64,000 nt of DNA, from the NCBI GenBank assembly GCA_021234155.1, contig JAJEKV010000221.1, positions 248,001-312,000 of the forward strand, given 5' to 3'. Below are positions 10,650-18,584 of the stretch, piece after piece. The translations under genes were made by a program, and so were the position numbers. Numbering within the stretch: position 1 is the first letter of the stretch; each line of letters begins with the position of its first letter. The notes below the pieces were generated by a model, which saw only the letters and a program-made list of their open reading frames with translations, was not told the origin of the DNA and did no database searches. This DNA is from Isoetes taiwanensis. Its lineage: Eukaryota > Streptophyta > Lycopodiopsida > Isoetales > Isoetaceae.

Positions 10650-12100
10650 TTGCTCCACTTGCTAAGACAACGGGCCTTGGCTTTGACTTTAGTGGTTTCA
10701 ACTTCAACATTTGAACCATTCCGGGGATGCAAAGTTATGGCTACTTCACGAGTCTATCAAGACTATGAAGGACTTGGCCTTGGCCTTCCCCTTTGTGGAA
10801 ATTACTTTATCTTGGCTCTCGCTTTGTTCCCGTATCTATTGCGGCAAAGATATGACACTCACCCGAATGTAGTCGGGCTTCCTCGCCCGTCGTCGTCGGA
10901 ATGGGATGTCCCAATCTCCCAACTCTGCTGGCCGCACTCATGGACGTAGGGGCGTTCGGCCGCCCTATGGCTTTGGCTGGGGCTTTGAAGCAAAGCCGCT
11001 TTTCTATGCACTCCTGTCTCTTCTCCTTGGGCATGGCACGCAAAAGGATCGACCGCTTTTGGAGTAGTTTGACCCCTCTTGTTTGTCCTTGAAGGACACC
11101 TTTTTTCTCTTTCTTTGCTTCCACGATTGCCACCATATGGGGCTCTTTTTGGAGCCGACCAAGGCTGCCACGGGGCTATAACTCCCGATTGCCTTGCCTT
11201 TGTCCTCGATGATCTTGCGGCCTCGCCCCGCTATTCTCGAGGTCCCGTTCCTTGCAAGCTTATTGCCTTGGACTCACCCTGGATTAATCTGTCTTAGGGT
11301 TTATTGCCCTCACAAGCTTGCGGATCTCCTCATTCAGCCCCTCAATATAGCTTTCTCTTGTGATGCTTCTCCCCAACTTTGGCATACTGACCTCAGCCTC
11401 ATGAATTCCTCAGTATATTTCTGACTGATTTGTTTCCCCTGTTGGAGCCTATAGAACTGCTGCATCATGTTGGACTTGTGCTCTCTTGGGACGTAGTGGC
11501 GCTTTTGAAGGCTTTAGCAAACTTCTTGAACACGCAAGCATCCCTGCTCAAGTCATGGGCCTTTGCATACCCCCTTCCACCATATCGTCTTTGCTCCTTT
11601 CGGGTTGAACATTTGCACCTTGCCTTTATCCTTATCCTTCATACCATAAGCGTTGCCATATTCGGGCCATCTCGCCGAGCCAAGCCTCGCCTCCATTCGA
11701 CTGTTTCTCGCCTCGAACCGCTTCGAAGCTTCTGGCTTTCGGACATTTCCTAATGCGGGGAGTCCACCTTCTTCTCGGTAGTCGAGGGCTCTTGTGTCTC
11801 TTTTGTCGTCCATCCGGGGTGTCTCTCGCCTTCTATCTGTAGCGTTCCTTGCCTTCCATCCGCTTGGGGTCCTGGGCTCGCTCTTCTTCTTCCTGAGTCT
11901 GAACTGAATCGAGCTTGAGTGGAAGATTCCGGGCTGGAGGATCTCCTTCTCTTGCTCCTCTTCTTGGCCCTTCCCGCTCTCCGAAGCTGATGCTTGTGGC
12001 AACTAAGCGTTGCCACCGAAACTGCTCACGCTTGCTTGCCGACTGAAGAAGGCCTTTTATATCGCTCAAGGTCCGTCCTCATCGGGATATTTCCTCTTAA
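10650..12100 (-). pseudogene. gag of the chromovirus
   Basis: Structural protein that packages the element RNA. The recognisable core lies at about 11310-11512 on the minus strand: KRHYVPREHKSNMMQQFYRL, QQGKQISQKYTEEFMRL, then SYIEGLNEEIRKLV, matching the Retrotrans_gag domain. To its right (11550-12069) are overlapping highly charged Arg/Glu/Lys-rich segments and a short NxRxEARL helix. Frames change several times. I could not identify a CCHC zinc knuckle with certainty between 10650 and 11100. Confidence 0.75.
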
Positions 12101-12343
12101 GGGGTCATGGGTCCAAATTCCTCAAACAGGTTCCTTGCCGGAGGTGGCCTGGACGGACTCTGTTCTTCCCTAAGGTCTTGGCGTTGTCGTTTCTCTGAGC
12201 CTAGGCCTCTAACTTTGCATACACAAATAATTCATTGCTATACGGTTAGTTTTACTTATTCTTTTGCATTATATGTGGTTTGTTGGCATAGTTGTCGGAC
12301 AAAGTATATCAACAAAACATTTAAAGTGCAAATGAAATTATAT

Positions 12344-13956
12344 TCATATATGTATATAATATTTTAGTACAAAAGTCTCCGAGATCAAGAGTGTAACTAG
12401 TCTTGAAATCGGCCGGTAAGACGGGTTGTCCTCAAGGAACTTCTTAACTTGGGTCGTTCCACCGAATGACCCAAGTTCTCGATGACGCTTGCTAACGAAG
12501 CCGCCTCGCAAAGGGCTCCGCCAGCTCTTCCACCCCCGTCGGGTTGTAAGGTCAGGGTCCGCGCCAATCTCGCCTATCGCCGATGAGGTATGGCGTAAGT
12601 CGAAGAGGTCAAGTGCCATTGCTCTCTTGACTAGGACAGCATAGTCGACGTTTGCGCTATCCGAGCATGCCCGCCGGCCCGAGAGTGCAATCAGCATGAA
12701 CTCCTTCTTCACCTCGGGGCTGAACTGACACGATGTATCATCGCTATTCTTCCATCTAGCGGCAGGCGGTAGTACCTCGTGGATCCTCATTTGCCAGCGT
12801 CAGCGGATGATTCTCCACTTGTTTGGCCTCCTGCTCTATGCCGTCCGGCGTATTCGTCGACCTCTATCTCGGTGAGCTCCCGGTAGTCTTCAATTGTGGA
12901 GTCGACTCACAGAGGTCGATTCTCCCTTCTCTTGATGGAGGTGGTGTGAAGGCCCCGGCATTAAAATGCTCGTGGTCTTCCCACGAATCCCCATCTGTTC
13001 CTGGAGGGTGAGGAACTCCTCCTCCGTTGGCAGCTCTTGCTCCTCCATCATTTGCCTGATTTCAGAGGTAGGCACGGATGTCGGAAGTCGACTCCCCGCA
13101 GGTAGGTATCGGGCTTCCCTCACTTGAAGTGGAAAGTCCAGAGGCTCCCGGACGATGAAGTCGTCCATGCCTGGCCGGGCCGCAGGTTGGTGGAGCAGTT
13201 CATCCACCGAGCCCCTCCCCCCGTGACCGGAAGGTTTCTCGATATATTTGAGGAGTAGATACTCCTCTCCGTTGATGATGATAGGGGCTAGGCTTGTGAT
13301 GCCTAGCCCAAGTGGGGAGCAACTCGATGTTCTCACGGCTCGCCGAAGTTGATCAGCTCCCCGCCCGCTTTGCGCCCGTTCTTAAATGCCAATCGAGCTC
13401 CGTGTACTCCTCGTCGTCCACTCCTCTTCTTCTTCTCTTCCTTCTTGCTCCTCGGGCCGACACGCAGCATCATCCGCTCTTCTGCTCTGGGCTATGGGGT
13501 CCACCTCCATCAGAGGAATAGAGGTTGCCCCCAATGGGTTTTCGGCACGGTGGGATAGGAAAATTGCTAAGGCGGCAGTGTAAGAGAAATACTTGGTCCC
13601 TCTGTATCGTCGGGACCATGTAGTCCTGGTAGCCTCTCAAGGCTTTGTTAGTTAAGTACTTGGCGATGTTGGGAACATCACCCAAAGGCCGCTTGAAGGG
13701 ATGGGCGGGGAACGAAATATCCTATGCAGGGGGGAACCTGAACAAGGGAGGGTCCTACCCTAGCTTGAAACTCTGCTAACACTTGTCTATATGCTGGGGT
13801 TGCATTTAGCGTAGCTTGGATATCAATTTCTTTCCCAAAGACTTGGAAGATGTCGTTGACATCCGCCTCGGCAGCATGGGCACTGGCGTTGTACCATTGC
13901 CCAAAGTCAGCAGTGGCCATTGATCTAGCGAAGAAGAGAGTATCAAACGGATGCAA
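12344..13956 (-). pseudogene. Accessory ORF block A of the chromovirus (LGLGITS-family protein)
   Basis: A multi-frame coding block between gag and the PBS. It starts with an ATG at 13956 (FGQWYNASAHAAEADVNDIF..., 92 codons), continues in another frame (NIAKYLTNKALRGYQDYMVP, 13680-13580), passes an acidic linker (13330-13470), then a well-preserved segment at 13310-12890: LGLGITSL, GEEYLLL, DELL, DFIVRE, DFPLQVRE, IRQMMEEQELPTEEEF and IRGKTTS. Beyond 12890 a third frame gives DYREL, VDEYAGRHRA. A 148-codon frame (12790-12344) follows. The same protein occurs on the plus strand at 25240-26005. I recognise no known domain. A TATAAATAG box lies 78 bp before the first ATG, so it may be expressed separately from gag-pol. 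Function is unknown. Confidence 0.6.
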
Positions 13957-14033
13957 AAGCGCCTCAGGGAGCTGGAAGATCGCCTAAGCAGTGGAGAGCA
14001 AACTTGCAGTGTGCTAAATGAGAAATGGAGGAC

Positions 14034-14042
14034 CTATTTATA
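14034..14042 (-). promoter_or_regulatory. TATA box of accessory block A
   Basis: TATAAATAG on the minus strand, 78 bp upstream of the ATG at 13956. A near-identical box followed by GACC or GTCC lies before accessory block B, supporting a duplicated promoter module. Confidence 0.6.
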
Positions 14043-14222
14043 GAAAAGGGGAAAACCCTAATTCTTGGATGACCTATAATTTACTGAGATTGGGTGATTC
14101 TGATCTATTAAAGGGTGCAATTGAGAGTTTGAAGACTATTTTTAGGTTTAAAGCATGTTACGAACAACTAATGAACCTATTGCAACAATTTGGAGATCAT
14201 TTGGTGAAGAAAATGGTACGAG

Positions 14223-14289
14223 GTCTCACACGTTGCGCCCAGACCGATAATGAAAAGTTCATTTTCTGTCCTGGCGCGACGTGTGAGAC
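14223..14289. repeat. Hairpin H1 (67-nt imperfect palindrome)
   Basis: Arms GTCTCACACGTTGCGCC and GGCGCGACGTGTGAGAC pair over 17 positions with one mismatch (G-T in DNA, wobble in RNA), and an inner AATGAA/TTCATT stem continues the structure. Each arm contains an ACGT core and the right arm a GAGACA. Confidence 0.85.
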
Positions 14290-14421
14290 ATGGGTCCTAA
14301 ATGGACTAAACTTAATCAATTTGGATAATCTAAGGCTGTAATTCTACTAAACTCGCCGAGTTAGGCAGAATTGGCTCTTTATTTGGTCGATTTGGAGTTG
14401 TTTTGGGCATTTTTGGGCATG

Positions 14422-14488
14422 GTCTCACACGTTGCGCCCAGCCCGAAAATGAGAATCTCATTTTCTGTCCTGGCGCGACGTGGGAGAC
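14422..14488. repeat. Hairpin H2
   Basis: Same palindrome as H1, with left arm GTCTCACACGTTGCGCC, inner stem AAAATGAGA/TCTCATTTT and right arm GGCGCGACGTGGGAGAC. Its start lies 199 bp from that of H1. Confidence 0.85.
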
Positions 14489-14489
14489 A

Positions 14490-14650
14490 TCGTCTCAATT
14501 TGCTCAAAAGCTTCCAATTTAACCAAAATAAAAACTAGAATTCTCTAACTTAACTTAACTAAGCTAGATCAGACACATTATTTACTCACAAAATTCTTTT
14601 TATTAACAAAAATTTCTGTTATTTACAAAATCTCAAGGGCGTTCTCCCTT
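14490..14650. other. AT-rich spacer
   Basis: Short AT-rich non-coding sequence between hairpin H2 and the end of accessory block B. Confidence 0.4.
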
Positions 14651-15866
14651 GATGTGCCTGGCAAGATGCATATCCTGCCTCATGAGGGTGACCCTCTTTG
14701 CGTGTACCGTGCAGGCCGTCGAATCCTCAAAATGCTGCACTATTTTCGCCTCTGCTGCCTCCTGTAATAAAACAGCATCTCATCATCGCGGCGCATGTAG
14801 TGTTGTACTCTGCATGACTTGGCGGACCAAGCGTTGGAACGGTGCCCGGGGGATCAAGAGTCCGTAACTCTTCTCGAAATGTCGGATTTCTTTGAGGGCT
14901 CTCTGCTCCTTCTGCTTGCTCTTACTCCGCTTCTTTCACGGCACTCACGGAGGCTTGGGCCCGGTGGCGGCTTCGTGGTCGGCTTCTTGTCGGTGTCCGC
15001 CTTCAATCGTTCTCACTCGTGCTCCCCGGTAATAGGCATTGTATGCCTCCCACTTCACCATGTAGCGTTGTGCTCTTGATCTTCTTCTGATAGACCTTGA
15101 CCGGGTCTATCCGACGCACGCCTCCCGTTGTGGTCGCGGGGCTTTAACCCTATCCCACGTCGGAAAAGGTGGGGGGGCGCTTGCCTGGACTGGTCTTTTC
15201 AGTGCCACTGCACCGGGTACTTCCTTCTCCGCACGGGGGTTTTGAAGAACTTCGCCCTACGTATTGGGGGCGTAATCCTCGTCCAGAAGTCGTCGGTGGA
15301 AGGCGGGTCTGCTTTCGCTGTTGGCTCGTTGATAAGCGGGACCCGTCGCTTCGCTTACCAACCTTCCGCGACTTTTCGCGCCCCCTTGATGGCTTTGGCC
15401 TTCCTCTTCTTGACTGGCCATTTTGTGGTTGGGTCGTCTTCGATTCTTCATCCTGCTCGCCCGTCGTTCTCTCGGCTTCATACTTGTTGATGAGCGCCGC
15501 AGGTCCCTGCTTCTTCTGCGCGGGGTTAAGCGTCGCCGGGGCATTGCTCTTCTCTCCCTTCTTCCTCCTGCAGATGGGTCCCAGTCTGGAGTTGCTCTTC
15601 GACTGTTGGCTGCCCTGTCTGTTCCCGTTGCTCCCTGCTCCTTTCCTCCTCTTCTGCGATCTCCTCGAGAATTTGGTGCATAATGTCTGGCCGCTCCTCC
15701 TCTATGACCTCCGTGTGGCCGCTCTGGTCCGAGTCCGCTTCCTCACTGGATGACGATCCGTTTTGCCAAAGAAGGCGTTCTTGGAGTACCCTCAATCGAA
15801 TCGGTCGGGTCATTATTTGGAGGATTCCCGGCGAGGCTTCCTAGCGATCCGTTTTTTGCGGGCCAT
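14650..15866 (-). pseudogene. Accessory ORF block B of the chromovirus
   Basis: A second multi-frame coding block between the PBS and block A. An ATG at 15866 begins MARKKRIARKPRRESSK, a strongly basic N-terminus, followed at once by a stop; a one-base shift joins it to a 95-codon frame from 15813 rich in Glu, Gln and Ser (SSSSEEADSDQSG, DIMHQILEEIAEEEERS), predicted coiled-coil and acidic. A further Arg-rich frame covers 15544-15257, and around 15090-15010 a short segment reads RYMVKWEAYNAYYRGARV, reminiscent of, but not convincingly, a chromodomain strand. No known family recognised. A TATAAATAG box lies about 99 bp upstream of the ATG. Confidence 0.5.
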
Positions 15867-15964
15867 ATTTGATGGTTCGTCGACGGAGCTGTTTTAAGAT
15901 CGCCTTTGGCGAATACGAAAGCAAACTTCTAAGGAAGGAACGCGGAAATGGGAGGGGTCTAGGT

Positions 15965-15973
15965 CTATTTATA
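15965..15973 (-). promoter_or_regulatory. TATA box of accessory block B
   Basis: TATAAATAG on the minus strand, followed by GACC, about 99 bp before the ATG at 15866 and 76 bp from hairpin H3. Confidence 0.6.
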
Positions 15974-16048
15974 GGTGTCATTTTAGGTCACTTTTAAACT
16001 ACCTTTTGGGTTGCCTAAAACATCTAAAACATCTAATTAGCTTAAAAG

Positions 16049-16113
16049 GTCTCACCGCGTTGCCCGGCCCAAAATGAAAAAGTCATTTCCTGTCCTGGCG
16101 CGACGTGTGAGAC
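16049..16113. repeat. Hairpin H3
   Basis: Third copy of the palindrome: right arm GGCGCGACGTGTGAGAC intact, left arm GTCTCACCGCGTTGCCC altered. Confidence 0.8.
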
Positions 16114-16248
16114 ATGGTGGGACCCACTACTAACTTTTGTACTTTTTAAACATGTAACATGCTAATTCTACTGATTTTTAGCTTAAAATTAGGATTGTCA
16201 AGTTATTTTACTGTGATTCATAACATTTCTCAATGTTTAAAGCTGAAT

Positions 16249-16310
16249 GTCTCACACGTTGAGCCCAGCCCGAAAATGAGAATCTCATTTCCTCTCTGGG
16301 CTGACGTGTC
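16249..16310. repeat. Hairpin H4
   Basis: Fourth copy: left arm GTCTCACACGTTGAGCC, inner AAAATGAGA/TCTCATTT, right arm ending early at GACGTGTC. Its start is 200 bp from that of H3, mirroring the H1-H2 spacing. Confidence 0.75.
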
Positions 16311-16512
16311 CAATCCTACTTTTGGATGTTGGCTCACCAATTTTAGTCTTTTTATGTTTTCATTATGTTTCCAGTTATTTCTAATGTTACTAGCTTAGCA
16401 TCTACTACAAAAATGAGAAAAAATTTTCCCACTTCTCGAGGTTTAAGGATCCTATCAAATTAGTACTACTGGGAACATGGTCAGTGCTTTGCTCTTGGTC
16501 ACCAAGAACATT

Positions 16513-16524
16513 GCTCTGATACCA
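16513..16524 (-). promoter_or_regulatory. Primer binding site for initiator tRNA-Met
   Basis: On the minus strand TGGTATCAGAGC, the complement of the 3' end of plant initiator tRNA-Met, lies one base inside the 5' LTR. It fixes the element's orientation. Confidence 0.95.
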
Positions 16525-16525
16525 C

Positions 16526-18202
16526 TGTGACATCCCCTACTCGTATACGGTGCACTCACCGTATACAAACAGGAGTTCTCCCCCTATACCAGCTCCATGC
16601 CGCGTCTGGGGCCCTCCACATGACTTTGCAACCGTAGCGGGTTCCGATTGGGAAGAGTGAAGGGGTCATTCTACCCGTCTCCCTCGGGGTCTACCTAGTA
16701 CAGCGGGCGTAAACATACATGTCAGTATATAAGAGCAACACATATAACCACCCCGGAGGGTGGTACATCACATCTGCATAGACAATGATCAGCACAATAC
16801 ATATGGGGAGTCCTACCCAAGGCTCAGACTCGAGGGGATGACTGACGGCTTGGGTCTCCAGAGTTCATTGCAGACAGAATTCATGGCAATGGATTTGGCT
16901 GGCATATGAACATGGCATAGGGTTGTCCACTCCATCCGCCCCTCCTGTACACACTTTGCAGAGTAGGCTGAAAAGTGTCGGGGATCAGGAGCCGCCCGGA
17001 TGCATAGCCAAAGGGGCTATTCCTGGGTTTCATCCTCCCAGTTCCGATGGGGCAGGAAGGGATCGCTCCCTCCAGAGATCTGCATGCCGACTCAAGGTGA
17101 CTAGAGGGTCACTGCCCGTATTCGACTGAACCCACTGGAAAGTGCACACCACTTCACGGGTGTCGAGCCCATGCCCTACCCACACTCAGTGGTAAGCCAT
17201 TAGACCTAGTCACTATGATCCCTGGTAGGCCTTACACACCAGAGGGATCCTTCAAGAGTCGGAACATGAACCTCCTTCTTAGCCAGTCTGGCCCCTTCAC
17301 CCACAACCAGGTGTGGTTCTTGTGCACAGGCCGAATCTATAGTGTACTAGAGAGGCTAATCTAGGAGCATCTACTACCAAGCTTTAGGTCTCTACCCCCC
17401 TTCCCAATACAAGGAGTTCATAGAGATACATCATCCATATACATCACAGAAGAACTAAAGAACTATATCTAATCTATATCATAGAGTTAGGTTCTTTAGT
17501 TAGAGTCTGGTATCTAGAGATCTAGAAGGCTGCTATGGGCAATTAAATAGGCTAAACCCTCCTGATTTTATGGTGAAATAGGGTTGAGACTATTTAATTG
17601 GCAAATACTGATCCTTGAGTGCTCCTCCTGACCTGAGTTCGACCATCCTGCTGAAACGCTCGAATCAAGGGAAACTAATGGTGCAATTCTCTCGTGCAGC
17701 ACTGGGAGGCTGATTTTGGCCCTTGAGGCAGCCAAAACAGAGCTCTGGAACCCTAGAAACAAAAATTGGGTGATTTAGGGTTTCCCTCCCTAAATAGACA
17801 AGGGGTTGGCTAAGGGTTCCCAATTATCCCACCCACTTGCCTTTAAGGGCTAGGTGGCCAAATGTGCCCACATGGAAATGTGTGCACTCAATTGTGCTCA
17901 CATGGAAATGTGTGCACATTAATGAATCTGCACATTGGAAAATGTGCACATTAATTGCACCTATGGGTATGGCCCACTTGGCATAAAGTGTCCATGTGGA
18001 AATGTGTGCCCACATTAATGTGTACATTGGTAAATGTGCACATTAATGCTAATGCACTCATTCTTAGCAAGTTGCCCCCTAGGGCTACCCACTTGGCTAT
18101 CGTCGTACGGGCGCATTAACGTCGGTCGAAAGTGGGCGGTATGCTGCGATTTGGCAGCGATAAAAATATCGCCCCGGACCGATATCGCGGCCGAACGTCA
18201 CA
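16526..18202 (-). repeat. 5' LTR of the chromovirus
   Basis: 1,677 bp, the partner of 4808-6501. On the plus strand it starts TGTGACATCCCC and ends CGAACGTCACA. It carries the same U3 minisatellite (17873-18052). Compared with the other LTR it lacks about 40 bp near 17829. Confidence 0.95.
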
Positions 18203-18207
18203 ACCTT
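18203..18207. repeat. Right target-site duplication (ACCTT)
   Basis: Matches 4803-4807; it proves that both LTRs belong to one insertion event. Confidence 0.9.
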
Positions 18208-18584
18208 CAAGAAACTTGTCGAATGTAACCCCCCCTTACGTGGATTACGTAAGGGAATCTATTTCCCTCGGATATTTCCCCCTCGGAATGTTCCTCGGTG
18301 GTGTTATTATGTAATTATGTTCGGGTTATGATGTATTGGTTGAATATGATATTATATTATGGTATTGTAGCTCATATGCAAAACAATAGTAGGCAGCGTG
18401 GCTTCTATTGCAATTGCAGCTTTTGATATAATTAGGACTAGATCATGGAGGATACACCACAGAGGAGGTCTTCAAGATAGTTTCTAAGTTCTGAGGAATT
18501 ATGAAAGGGAACTTGGTGGTAAGCATTTTGATAGCCGCACTAGGCAGAGGCATCTAGACAAGCAAGATGTTATGCTTCAATAAT
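18208..18584. other. Spacer with small palindrome
   Basis: Old target sequence between the chromovirus and the LINE. CCTTACGT GGATT ACGTAAGG near 18229-18250 is a short hairpin. No gene seen. Confidence 0.4.

Larger units (their letters stand above)
4808..18202 (-). mobile_element. Complete Ty3/gypsy chromovirus, minus strand
   Basis: A 13.4-kb LTR retrotransposon bounded by 1.7-kb direct repeats that begin TGTGAC and end GTCACA. Five bases, ACCTT, are repeated immediately outside both ends (4803-4807 and 18203-18207), the expected gypsy target duplication. Next to the right LTR is a PBS matching initiator tRNA-Met; next to the left LTR is a purine-rich PPT. From right to left the internal region holds two accessory ORF blocks, gag, protease, reverse transcriptase, RNase H, integrase with its zinc-binding domain, and a chromodomain. 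This order (integrase last, chromodomain at the end) defines plant chromoviruses. All long frames are interrupted by small indels, many at CAG/CTG sites. Elements of this class with ordinary content are usually 5-8 kb internally; the extra length lies between PBS and gag and in a roughly 0.9-kb tail after the chromodomain. Confidence 0.95.

Noticed and set aside
15010-15090. Second chromodomain (RYMVKWEAYNAYYRG)
   Set aside because: Only one strand-like segment matches; the aromatic cage and the terminal helix are missing.
12344-16000. Endogenous pararetrovirus or other integrated virus
   Set aside because: No movement protein, coat zinc knuckle or viral replicase motif recognised; the flanking LTRs, PBS and TSD assign the whole stretch to the chromovirus.
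14223-16310. CRISPR array reading of the four repeated hairpins
   Set aside because: Plant-type DNA, only four palindromic copies with 130-bp and 1.5-kb gaps, no cas genes; spacing is unlike CRISPR.
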